Shown here piece by piece: positions 47,565 to 58,395 of a DNA stretch of 64,000 bases. A model generated the notes under the pieces. It ran no database searches. It was not told the origin of the DNA and saw only the letters and a program-made list of their open reading frames with translations. This stretch comes from Dallia pectoralis. Its lineage: Eukaryota > Chordata > Actinopteri > Esociformes > Umbridae. How positions within the stretch are numbered: the first letter of the stretch is position 1; the number at the start of each line of letters is the position of its first letter. The stretch lies in the NCBI GenBank assembly GCA_029465975.1, contig CM055747.1, forward strand, positions 12,629,986 to 12,693,985, read 5' to 3'. Both the position numbers and the translations under genes were made by a program.

Positions 47565-48415
47565 TGTTATCTAACTTTTATTTATTCAGGGAGACGCATT
47601 GAGACCGAGGTCTCATTTACAAGTGTTTCCTGGGATCAACTCACAAATACAACAACAATTAATGACAAATACATATTCACAGACACAATGGTAGAACATT
47701 AACATTAAACATTAAAACAAACACAATTCTCACAATAAAAATCAAACATATATTTTTTTAATTGACCCATGGACACCGTGGCACCCAAACAAAAATCTAG
47801 TTGGATATTATTCCACAGCTCGGTACTTTAAATAGAAGGCTGAACTACCCAACTCAAGAGTTACAAAAGGTGTCTTTAAAACCATCCAAGTATTATAACT
47901 GTCCAAATAAATAAAACACAGGGCCCTATGATAAACAGAGTCAAGCAACTTCAGAGTAGTAGCACTTTGGTATATTGTATCTCCATAGTCCAGCACAGGT
48001 AAGAAAGTTGACTGAACAATCTTTTCCTGTACCCCAAGGAAAAGCAAGATTAGTTTCTGTACAAGAAAACTACTTTACACGTAAGCTTTATAAGAAGTTC
48101 ATTGGCATGTTTCTTAAATGAAAGGTCACTGTCAATCCAAATTCCAAGGTATTTATATTAGGGGACATTGAATTACAGAACCATCCAAAGAGTGAAGCTG
48201 TAAGTCCGGTTAAATCATCTGATGGGATTTGAAAAAAGCATGTATTTGGTTTTGCTAGTGTTAAGTAGAAGCTTTACATTGTCAAGTGCCATCTTTCGAT
48301 AAACAAATGAGACTGTAAACGGGCCAGAGCAGTTTTGATTGTTGGAACACAAGCCTCAAGGATGGTATCAACAGTATAAATGTGGAAATGGGAATTAATT
48401 ATTGATTGACCAATA
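47565..48415 (-). pseudogene. LINE C-terminal fragment
   Basis: On the minus strand, the frame at 47808-48047 has KIVQSTFLPVLDYGDTIY followed by LDSVYHRALCFI, which I recognise as the region after the reverse-transcriptase core in several fish LINEs. The rest down to 47565, with a GAGACCGAGGTCTCATTTAC palindrome-like stretch near 47600, looks like its 3' part. It is interrupted by the hAT at 48424, whose left target duplication ends at 48423. Frames are broken. Confidence 0.65.
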
Positions 48416-48881
48416 TCTATAATTAGGGATGCACGATATTCGTTTTTGGCCGATATCCGATCATTTTAAACTCGTTTTGGCCGATGCAGATACCAATATA
48501 CTTGTAGAAGAATAAATAATATGCCAGTGCCACATTTTATTTTTAAGTTCAGACTTCAAACGTCAGTCCTTACGAGTAAAATAAATAAAAATACATTTTC
48601 AAATAATTTACGTAATTCACGTAGCACGACATGCACTTGTACTCTTTCTATTTTCCATTTCCTAAACATATTATCAAATGTGAATGTAATTGCAACTGCT
48701 GTGTGAGAACCGGAGCACTTCGGTGAGTGTAGTCTATCCACTGGGCAGTGGGGCTTAACATGTTAACAGGACTGGTAAAGCTAATGTCACTAGCTAATGT
48801 GACTAGCACCAGTGCGAGGAGCTTTTCAATGTGACTGTCACAACACTCTGGAGTTCAGGTAAAGCCACATCAGTAGTGACG

Positions 48882-49145
48882 GCTAATAGCATAACGCGGC
48901 TAATAGCATAACACGGCTAATAGCATAACGCGGCTAATAGCATAACGCGGCTAATAGCATAACGCGGCTAATGGCATAACGCGGCTAATGGCATAACGCG
49001 GCTAATGGCATAACACGGCTAATAGCATAACGCGGCTAATAGCATAACACGGCTAATAGCTTAACACTGCTAATAGCATAACTCGACTAATAGCATAACG
49101 CGGCTAATAGCATAACGCGGCTAATAGCATAACACGGCTATAGCT
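48882..49145. repeat. 17-bp array inside the hAT
   Basis: About 15 copies of GCGGCTAATAGCATAAC with variants ACGGC, AATGGC and ACTGC. It ends directly beside the BED-finger frame. Confidence 0.95.
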
Positions 49146-49151
49146 ACGTCA

Positions 49152-49493
49152 TTAGCCTGCTGAAGCCAACATCTTCCACCACTCTGATTGGCTGGTTAAC
49201 ATGAGCAATACATTCAATGATTTAGCCGTTAAACTATTACCTTTGGATGTTCGCTGCTGTATTTTAGCTGTAGCTTTGAAGTAGTAGAGGCAGCGTATGG
49301 GTTTTTGCCGGCGTTTTTTCTTAAAGTCTTGGTGCTGCTCAGGATGACGGCTCTTAAGATGCGTAATCATATTTGTCGTGTTGAACGAGTGTTGTTTTAC
49401 GTGTCCTCGCATCACTTGTGCTTTACAACTACTGCAAATCGCAAGTTTGTTATCTGTTTTACAGATCTCTATATACCTCCACACAGCCGACAT
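49152..49493 (-). pseudogene. hAT transposase N-terminus (BED zinc finger)
   Basis: A 113-codon frame starting MSAVWRYIEI. It contains CSSC (the first zinc-binding pair) and THLKSRH, giving the second pair H-x4-H, as in BED fingers that bind DNA in hAT transposases. After about residue 65 similarity is lost and the frame ends without any catalytic region, so this is a remnant inside the 48424-49671 element. It is read on the minus strand. Confidence 0.8.
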
Positions 49494-49679
49494 GTAGGAA
49501 GTTTAAGTTTCTGGCGTTCATGGTACGTTCCTGGTCGTCACGCGCGCATAGTAAACACGCCACACTATCGGCAATGCTCATCGGCAGAAATATTAATATC
49601 TGCCGATATAGATCATTTTAGGCTTTTATCGGCCGATACCGATGTCGAGCCGATATCATTGTGCATCCCTATCTATAAT

Positions 49680-50357
49680 GTATATAGTGAAAAAGACATC
49701 ATTATAGATTATAGCATTTCATCATTATCGTTAAAGTAACAGAACGCTTTAATCTTTGCAGGCCAAGAGCATCCAGGCCCTTTTTCCAAAACAATCGTAT
49801 AAGGTGTTGTAAAAAAAATGTGTTACATTTTATTTTTGATAATTACAATTCCCAAGATGCAAGCATCAGATTACAGCCTAATGCAAGAGCGATCCTTTGG
49901 GCCTGGTCCATAGTCATTTAGAACTTATTTTCAAAGAAAAAAGACTGTAATAAATTAATGGAAATATGTTTTTTGGTTTGGGGTTTGTTGGGGTAACCGT
50001 TTTTGCTAATTGATAGGCTTTGGTATGACTCAGGGATATATTACAAACATCACCAATTGGTTCTGGAAACAACTGCTAAACTTGCCATGTGCCAATAGCT
50101 GATGGGTTGCTGGGAAGCCCAATAGCTGATGCAAATTGACTTGCATTACTTTTGGGCGGGTGAGGCACCAACAGCGGTGATTATAAAATCTCATCGCACT
50201 CTAGCGACTAGCTATGGTTGTAAGATTAGTGATTGTGCTTTCACATAAGTTGACCCGCGTCATTTCTTGGTTGAAAAGCAATAAAGCTTTACACATTTAG
50301 GAAGGGAAAGGCATTTTTTTGTTCTTCAACTCTTTGTTGGAAGATGTTGCAATGAGA
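49680..50357. other. Unique spacer
   Basis: Single-copy sequence between the hAT and the Gypsy element; no gene recognised. Confidence 0.5.
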
Positions 50358-50362
50358 CAGGC

Positions 50363-51678
50363 TGTAACGACCTCGGTAAGAAGTGAGAGAGGAGCCATGC
50401 GCAAGAGTGGTGCTCCATCAACGATATGTTTAATGAATAAAAGTGATTAACAGAGGAACAGGGATGGCTATGTGATGCGCTTACCTGGGATGATGCACAA
50501 GTGTCCTGCCCTCTGGTCCCTGGCACATCCTGTCGTTGGGAGCAGTGGGAGGCAGTGTGCCCTCTGCTGCCACAAGTGGCACACTCCAGCAGCGGTGGAG
50601 ACAGGTGGGACGGGCAGACCACTACTGGGGCGCCAGCCAGTAGCCAGCTGGTTGTCCAGCCGGATGGCCATGTCGACCAGCTGGTCAAAGGACATCATGG
50701 GAGGCCAGCTCTCGGCAGATGTCCGGTTGTAGGTGACAAGAGAAGAGGATGTTGGTTCCATCCCACCCTCGCCGCCAGGGTCCGAAGCTCTAGAGCATAG
50801 TCCTGAACGCTCCTAGTCCCTTGCCCCAACTGGACCAGCACTCTCTTTCCTCACTGCTCTCGGTTGGGTGATCGAATAAGGTCCGGAATAGGCGGATGAA
50901 GTCCTCCTAGTTATTCAGGACTGTGCCGCCCTCTTGCCAGGCCGCGGGTGGCCCACTCGAAGGCTTTCCCTGAGAGGTAGGAGATCAGAGTGAAGACCCT
51001 CTCCCCGTCAGTCGGCACAGGACTGAGAGTTTCGTTATACAAGTCCAGCTGGATCAAGAACCCCTGGCACCTCGCAGCCGCCGCCTCGTATTCCAGAGGC
51101 ATCCGCTAAGAGTCTGTGAGCGGTGAAGTCGGGGTGACCGGTACCGACTGTTGTGCCGGATCGACCGCAGGAGTCTCCTTCTGTTTGATCCTGTGGAGTG
51201 TTGCCATCATCTATGTTATTGCCTCCCCTAACAAGGTGATCATGTCCAGATGGCTCTTGAATTGTTCGGCCACTCCCACCAGCTCCATTACATAGTGTGT
51301 TATTCTGTAACGACCTGGGTGGGTGAGGAGCGAGAGAGGAGCCAGGCGCCTGAGTAATGTTCGATCAACGATATGTTTAATAAACAAAATAGTATTTGAA
51401 GTACAAAACGTGAAAGCAAACAAAAAGGTACTCGGTAGTATACTAAACAAGGTGCGTCGTAGCGCAGCAGCGGATACAGATAAAGAACTTCTGACATACA
51501 ACAGTTCATTAGACAAAGATACCATACAGACAGGGATTTTTAATAACCTATCCTAATGAGGGGAATTACACAGGATGTGTGCAATGAAATGACAGGACCA
51601 GGAAGTGATTAACAGAGGAACAGGGATGGATTGAAGGCCGGTGAAGAAGAACGCTGGGGGGGGCTGGGGGTCGTGACA
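50363..51678 (-). mobile_element. Gag-only Gypsy-type LTR element
   Basis: Flanked by an exact 5-bp duplication CAGGC (50358-50362 and 51679-51683). On the minus strand the 5' LTR is 51306-51678 (373 bp; + strand TGTAACGACC..GTCGTGACA). Gag follows, and then an internally deleted 3' LTR at 50363-50466, which shares TGTAACGACC and CAACGATATGTTTAAT with the other. The pol region is absent: the gag zinc-knuckle region runs straight into the truncated 3' LTR. The intact duplication shows the loss happened after insertion. Confidence 0.88.
50480..51297 (-). pseudogene. Gypsy gag polyprotein fragment
   Basis: Minus-strand codons in three frames give, in order, EYEAAAARCQGFLIQLDLYN and PTDGERVFTLISYLSGKAFEWA (51102-50911, the capsid-like retrotransposon gag region), SFDQLVDMAIRLDNQL (about 50700-50650), and the nucleocapsid zinc knuckle CATCGSRGHTASHC (50542-50583), which keeps C-x2-C-x4-H-x4-C. 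Gag would form the particle and the knuckle would bind the element's RNA. Frameshifts and stops (near 50910, 51120 and 51210) break the frame, so it is a pseudogene. No protease, reverse transcriptase or integrase follows. Confidence 0.85.
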
Positions 51679-51683
51679 CAGGC

Positions 51684-52090
51684 CATAGATAAAAATGGAT
51701 ATGACGACGATATAATGAGAAGTGAAAATACTGCCTATAAAAGTACTTTTGCAAACTGGTAGAACGGTTATTTGTACATATGGACTTTTCACTATTTCAC
51801 TATTTATGTGCATACAGTATTCAGCCCGACAAGTACATTTATTTAAACGCACAGTGCCAACGTTTCGTCCCCACAAGGATCTTCGTCAGGTCATTACTGC
51901 CCCTCAGACCCCACCCTTTTAAATAGAGAAATAATGTACACCAGTGCAACCAATCAAAATGAATTGGCAATTGTATATACAAATTAACTCTATAAATGGT
52001 ATATAGTATCGGAGGCAGTATACACATTTTTCAAAAACATACTTAAATAACATGAATCATATGAGAACAACCAGATGATGAAAGCAACAA
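51684..52090 (-). mobile_element. Possible Penelope-like 3' module
   Basis: On the minus strand GACCTGACGAAGATCC is followed by ACGAAACGTTGGCACTG (51849-51890), a module that in fish often marks Penelope-like or related retroelement ends. No coding part is attached. The assignment is tentative. Confidence 0.35.
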
Positions 52091-52109
52091 CAACAGGTCC
52101 AATCGATCA

Positions 52110-54430
52110 ACGTATTTTAGCTGGTGGGTAGCCAGTTCTGCGACTTCATGATAAGTGACCTGAGCCACACGCTACCTAGATACAAACAATTGATCAAAAT
52201 CCCGACCAGAGAGGCAGTTACTCTAGACGAGTGTTACACTACTGTGAATAATACTTATCATGCTGTGACCCGGGCTGCACTGGGTCTCTTGAATCATGTG
52301 ATGGCTCACCTTATTCCATCATACAAGCAAAAATCTAAACTCTCTAACTGTACGAAATAGATTCAGGGAGGCAAAATACATATGTGAGGAAGCAGTAAAA
52401 GGTCAATGGCTCTCAAAGAATGATACTGCTGCAGTCAGGGGGAGGGGTAAAATAATCGTATAATTACAAATGCAAATTACCCCAGGCTACCTGATGATCT
52501 GCAGCTTCCCAACAACATGAAAAAAAGTTTTTCTACAGATTTGAAAGACAAAAAAGCATTTCTGCCAGCAGTCCCCTTTTCGGTGCTGCCCGGCCCCCAA
52601 CACCAGACCCCACCCATCCGGGAAAATTTTACAATCAACTATCTCATTCAATACCTCCAAAAAACCAGAGCCTAAGAAAGGCCTGATGGAGTCAGCCCCT
52701 TCACTCTTCACTAGAGCACCGCAGTGTCCCAGCCTGCTTCAAATCCTCCTAGATCATCCCAGTCCCCAAGAAACCAAAAATCACAGAGCTAAATGACCAG
52801 TCGCCCTGACCTTTGTGGTTATGAAGCCGTTCGAGCGGCTGGTTCTGAATAGACCCAATGCAGTTTGCCTACAGAGCAAACAGGTCCATGGATGAAACAA
52901 TCAACATGGCTCTCCACTTCATCCTCCAAGATCTGGACCAGCCCGGAATCTATGCTAGGATTTTGTTTGTGGACTTTATTTTTGCATTCAACACCATAAT
53001 CCCAGCCTTGCTCCAGGATAAGCTCTCCCAACAGGGTGTGCCCGGGTCCACTTGCAGGTGGATCACAGCCTTTGTGTCAAACAGGAAGCAGCATGTAAGG
53101 CTGGGAAAGCACCTGTTGAACCCCCTGACCAGAACCGCCTCCGCTCCAGGCTGTGTCCTGTCCCCCCTTCTCTTCTCCCTGTACACCAACAGCTGCACCT
53201 CAAGCCACCACTCTGATGACAGTGGAGATGTTCATAACCTACAGGGCTGTATGCTTGGCCCACTCTTTTACTCCCTCTTCACCAACGACTTCACAAGTTG
53301 TCCAAATCTCCGACGACCTCTCCTGGTTCGTCAATTCGACAACCAACAAAGCTAAATGACCCTGAATGACCCTGACCTCTGTGGTTATGAAGTCCTTCGA
53401 GCACCTGGTGCTGTCGTACCTCAAGACCATCACAGATCCATTACTAGACTCAGATTGCCTACAGAGTCAACAGGTCTCTGGACGACACGATCAACATGGC
53501 TCTCCACTTTATTCTCCAGCATCTTGACTCCCCTGGAACCTACGCAGAATCCTGTTTGTAGACTTCAGCTCTGCTTTCAACACCATTATCCCAGCCCTTC
53601 TCCAGGATAAGTTCTCCACCATGGGAGTGCCCGTGTCAACATGAAAATGGATAATAGACTTTCTCTTCAACAAGAAGCAGCGCATGATGTTAGGGAAACA
53701 CCTGTCGGACCCTCTGACCATCAGTACTGGCTCCTCTCAAGGCTGTGTCCTGTCCCCTCATCTCTCTGTACACAAACAACTGCACCTACAGTCACCACTC
53801 TGTCAAACTCCTGAAGTTTGCAGATGCCACCAACCTCATTGGTCACATCTCTGATGGGGACGAGACCGCCTACAGGGGGGAAATTGACCAGCTAGTGTCC
53901 TGGTGCAGTCTTAACAACTTGGAGCTCAATGCTCTGAAGACAGTGGAAATGAGAATGGACTTTAGGAGAAGTCCAGCTGACCATCCCATTGTGCTGGGGA
54001 GCTCCCCTGTCAACTTAGTGAAACCTCTAGTGGGAGCTGAACATCAGCTCTCTCAATAAGAAAGCACAACAAATACTGTACTGCCTGTGGCAGCTCCAAA
54101 AGTACAACCTACCAACGTCTTTGATGATAAACGCCTACACAGCCATCATCGACTCCCCATTTGCCACTTGCACGGATGCTTTCGGCTTGTACTGCAGTCC
54201 ACATATCTGCAAATTGGGACTTCAATGAACTGCACAACTGCACATTTACTTATCCATGTCATTTGCACATCCTTACATCGTCCATCTCATTGGACTCACA
54301 TATTGGCACATTGACACACTGCCCTGGATAGTATTTTTGCACTGCTCTTGTTTGCACTTCTAAGTTGGATGCAAATTGCAATTTGCTGTTGTGTACTTGT
54401 ACTATTCAATGACAATAAAGTTTAATCTAA
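52110..54430 (+). pseudogene. LINE with two reverse-transcriptase segments
   Basis: In order on +: the end of an endonuclease-to-RT linker (52124-52360, HVMAHLIPSYKQ); an RT segment at about 52800-53250 with QFAYRANRSMDETINMALHF and motif A RILFVDFIFAFNTI; a second, frameshifted RT segment from about 53370, restarting at the DLCGYEVL/SFERL region and passing through motif A again (about 53550-53590); then LLKFADATNLIG (53805-53840), where the usual FADD catalytic motif is FADA; then LNALKTVEM. The codons KAQQILYCLWQL near 54065 match the 19646-20655 LINE. The 3' end is AATAAAG at 54414-54420 with TTTAATCTAATCTAAT. It resembles L2/CR1-like fish LINEs; it is not functional. Confidence 0.82.
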
Positions 54431-54485
54431 TCTAATAAAACTAATGACAGATGCTACCTTAATCTGTTTCTAAAATGTGTGTGTG

Positions 54486-54516
<31 letters not shown>

Positions 54517-54944
54517 TCCTGCAGAAAGAGAAACAATGAATGATACAAGTTTGGTTAGTAGTATTTTAGTAGCAATACAGAGCTCTCTATCAGCGGACAG
54601 CTCTTCAGTCTTTAGATGGCCAATTATGACTAATTACTAATGACACAGATCTGTCATATTGCCAATTAGGCAGATATTACATTTCTGAATATTTAATGTG
54701 TCAACTAGGGACTTGGTGGGCTCTATATTTGCTTTGCTGTGTGTTTGACATGTCCTTCTCAATGTCATTAATACGTAGCAGTAACTTTCATTTGGCTTGC
54801 TTGTGTGTGTGTGTGTGTGTGTCAAAAGCAACACATTTACAGTGGTATAATTGAAAGGGTGAGGTGAGTGTTCAATCGCTGGATGAAGAGGTCATTAAAC
54901 AATGCCCTTGTCGCACTAATACAGCATGATTTTCCCAATCTAAC
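54431..54944. other. AT-rich spacer with TA and GT runs
   Basis: A TA-rich run at about 54486-54517 and a GT run at about 54803-54822. No gene recognised. Confidence 0.6.
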
Positions 54945-56890
54945 CCCCCCCCTCTATATTCCCTTCTCAACCCTCTCTTCCCCTATCTATACATATCTGG
55001 CCTTGCTCTACCCCCCCCCTCTATATTTCCTTCTCTACCCTCTCTTCCCCTATCTATACATATCTGGCCTTGCTCTACCCCCCCCCCCTCTATATTTCCT
55101 TCTCTACCCTCTCTTCACCTATCTATACTTATCTGGCCTTGCTCTACCCCCCTCCTCTATATTCCCTTCTCTACCCTCTCTTCCCTATCTATACTTATCT
55201 GGCCTTGCTCTACCCCCCCCTCTATATTTCCTTCTCTACCCTCTCTTCACCTATCTATACTTATCTGGCCTTGCTCTACCCCCCTCTATATTCCCTTCTC
55301 TACCCTCTCTTCCCCTATCTATACTTATCTGGCCTTGCTCTACCCCCCCCCCTCTATATTCCCTTCTCTACCCTATCTTCACCTATCTATACTTATCTGG
55401 CCTTGCTCTACCCCCCTCTATATTCCCTTCTCTACCCTCTCTTCCCCTATCTATACTTATCTGGCCTTGCTCTACCCCCCCCCCTCTATATTCCCTTCTC
55501 TACCCTCTCTTCCCCTATCTATACTTATCTGGCCTTGCTCTACCCCCCTCTATATTCCCTTCTCTACCCTCTCTTCCCCTATCTATACTTATCTGGCCTT
55601 GCTCTACCCCCCTCTATATTCCCTTCTCTACCCTCTCTTCCCCTATCTATACTTATCTGGCCTTGCTCTACCCCCCCCTCTATATTCCCTTCTCTACCCT
55701 CTCTTCCCTATCTATACTTATCTGGCCTTGCTCTACCCCCCCTCTATATTCCCTTCTCTACCCTCTCTTTCCCTATCTATACTTATCTGGCCTTGCTCTA
55801 CCCCCCCCTCTATATTCCCTTCTCTACCCTCTCTTCCCCTATCTATACTTATCTGGCCTTGCTCTACCCCCCCCCCTCTATATTCCCTTCTCTACCCTCT
55901 CTTCACCTATCTATACTTATCTGGCCTTGCTCTCCCCCCCCCTCTATATTCCCTTATCTACCCTCTCTTCCCCTATCTATACTTATCTGGCCTTGCTCTA
56001 CCCCCCCCCTCTATATTCCCTTCTCTACCCTCTCTTCCCTATCTATACTTATCTGGCCTTGCTCTACCCCCCCCTCTATATTCCCTTATCTACCCTCTCT
56101 TCCCCTATCTATACTTATCTGGCCTTGCTCTACCCCCCCCCTCTATATTCCCTTCTCTACCCTATCTTCCCTATCTATACTTATCTGACCTTGCTCTACC
56201 CCCCTCTATATTCCCTTCTCTACCCTCTCTTCCCCTTTCTATACTTATCTGGCCTTGCTCTACCCCCCCCCTCTATATTCCCTTCTCTACCCTCTCTTCC
56301 CCTATCTATACTTATCTGACCTTGCTCTACCCCCCCCCTCTATATTCCCTTCTCTACCCTCTCTTCACCTATCTATACTTATCTGGCCTTGCTCTACCCC
56401 CCCCCCTCTATATTCCCTTCTCTACCCTCTCTTACCCTATCTATACTTATCTGGCCTTGCTCTACCCCCCCCTCTATATTCCCTTCTCTACCCTCTCTTC
56501 CCTATCTATACTTATCTGGCCTTGCTCTACCCCCCCCCTCTATATTCCCTTCTCTACCCTCTCTTCACCTATCTATACTTATCTGGACTTGCTCTACCCC
56601 CCCCACCCCTCTATATTCCCTTCTCTACCCTATCTATACTTATCTGGCCTTGCTCTACCCCCCCCTCTATATTCCCTTCTCTACCCTCTCTTCCCTATCT
56701 ATACTTATCTGGCCTTGCTCTACCCCCCCCTCTATATTCCCTTCTCTACCCTCTCTTCCCCTATCTATACTTATCTGGACTTGCTCTACCCCCCACCCCT
56801 CTATATTCCCTTCTCTACCCTATTTTCCCCTATCTATACTTATCTGGCCTTGCTCTACCCCCCCCTCTATATTCCCTTCTCTACCAATCT
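54945..56890. repeat. ~66-bp minisatellite with poly-C in each unit
   Basis: About 30 copies of CTCTATATTCCCTTCTCTAC, CCTCTCTTCCCCTATCTATA, CTTATCTGGCCTTGCTCTAC and a C run of 5-10. The C-run length differs from unit to unit, and some units lack C in TTCCC or have TTCACC. Early units have ACATATCTGG. Open frames of 177-612 codons in all three + frames are artefacts of a stop-poor unit. Confidence 0.97.
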
Positions 56891-57977
56891 TTCCCCTCTC
56901 TTTTCCCTTCTCTCTTTTCTAATGTCCTCTGTTACTCCACTCTCAGATCAAAGCCTCATCCTTCCTCTCATCCTCCTCTATTCACTCTGTCCTCAGTCGT
57001 TCACTTCTTTTCCATCCTCATCCCTGTTGTTAGATGGTTCTCTCTATTTCACAGACACTTTCTCTCACACATACACACACTTCCTCTCACATGCCTTCTC
57101 TTTCACACACTCTTTATCTTTCAAACACACTCTCACAGCCCGGCCAGCTCTCATACACACAGCCTCGCTCTAACAAAGCCTCTCTTATATAGGGCTTTGT
57201 TGGGATGGGATTTTATTTTACTTTGTGAAAGCAAGAGTAAATTGTGAAAGGCATAATAACAACAGTGGAAAATAAACAATTCTAGTAAGTAAACATCATT
57301 CACAAATATGCAAAAGATGAATACATTTTAAATGTAAAAGCTAAGTACTGCATTTGACATAAATATTTACAAATATTTACAACTATGGATGACCATAGAA
57401 AGTAAATAAGAACAATACTGTTAATTCCAGGTTTCCACTTTTTCTAGTCACTGTCCATGTAATCTGTCTTCTATTAAGGTCTGCTTATCGCCACCTCTCT
57501 TCATAACCAACGTGTACTCCGTTTACTACAATTTCTATGTCATTTCTCCCCTTTAATTTGTCAAGTAGTTTGCTGATACACAATTTGGCTAGGTCTAACT
57601 GTGTTGCTCTTCAGGCAAAAGCAGCTGCCTTTGGAGGAGGGGAGGGCTCTCCCTGATTATGTAGGGTTTGGCCTCTCATAAAACTCTTGCAATATTCTGC
57701 ATCTAATTTTCTGCAACCAAGTTAGTTACCTGTGTTATGTATGTTTAAGTCAGGTCGATTCAATTACCTGGGTTAGAACAAATGCTTCAAGGTAGACTAC
57801 ATAGTGTTTGTGATTCTAGCGTCTGAAGCTTCTTTTTTAATAACAGTGAGATTTACAAGGACAATATAAGTAGACTAGTTGATTAATAGTGAAATAATAG
57901 TTGTTATATTTTTACGTTTAGTAAAGTGAGGCCCGGTGCTGTAGACTTTTCTGGAGACCGTGGCAATACATTAATAC
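56891..57977. other. Unique sequence
   Basis: TC/CA-rich just after the array (56900-57170), then AT-rich single-copy sequence. No exon recognised. Confidence 0.5.
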
Positions 57978-58395
57978 ATACACTGATAAGCCAAAACATT
58001 TGGACCAGGTGAAGCTGCTAACTTTAATCGTCACCAAACAAAGCACATGTCAAGGTAGATTATATTGTAAGCAAAGAATCAATTATTGAAGTCAACATGT
58101 GGGATGCAGGAGAAATAGACAGGAGTAAAGGCCAACTTGTTAGGGCCAGACCACAGGTTCAGAGCATCTCTGGTACGACATGGCTTCTGGGGTGCTCCCA
58201 GTCAGCAGTGGTGACTACCAACCGATAGTGGTCAGTGGTGAAGGAAATAAAAAGCACCAACTGGCGACAGGGTGTAAGGTGCCCAAGGCACATCAATGCA
58301 CATCTTGTCTAGTCTAAACAGAGAGACGGGCCACTGTTAAATGCAGATTACCAACACAACACATTAGGTCATAATGTCTTGGCTCATCAGTGCAT
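57978..58395. mobile_element. Short DNA element with 23-bp inverted ends
   Basis: The left end ATACACTGATAAGCCAAAAC.. (57978-58000) pairs with 58373-58395, 20 of 23 bases. The inside includes CATGGCTTCTGGGGTGCTCC and CTGGCGACAGGGTG, segments I have seen in dispersed fish repeats. No clear target duplication, so the superfamily is left open. Confidence 0.7.

Larger units (their letters stand above)
48424..49671 (-). mobile_element. hAT element with BED-finger fragment
   Basis: The ends are TAGGGATGCACGATAT and, reversed, TAGGGATGCACAATGATAT, with an exact 8-bp duplication TCTATAAT (48416-48423 and 49672-49679). GGCCGATA-type motifs occur near both ends. It holds a 17-bp array (48882-49145) and a minus-strand BED-finger frame (49152-49493), but no catalytic core. 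At 1248 bp it is an internally deleted copy. Confidence 0.95.

Noticed and set aside
54868..57247. Proline/leucine/tyrosine-rich frames of 330-612 codons
   Set aside because: Created by the stop-poor poly-C minisatellite; frame changes with each C-run length.
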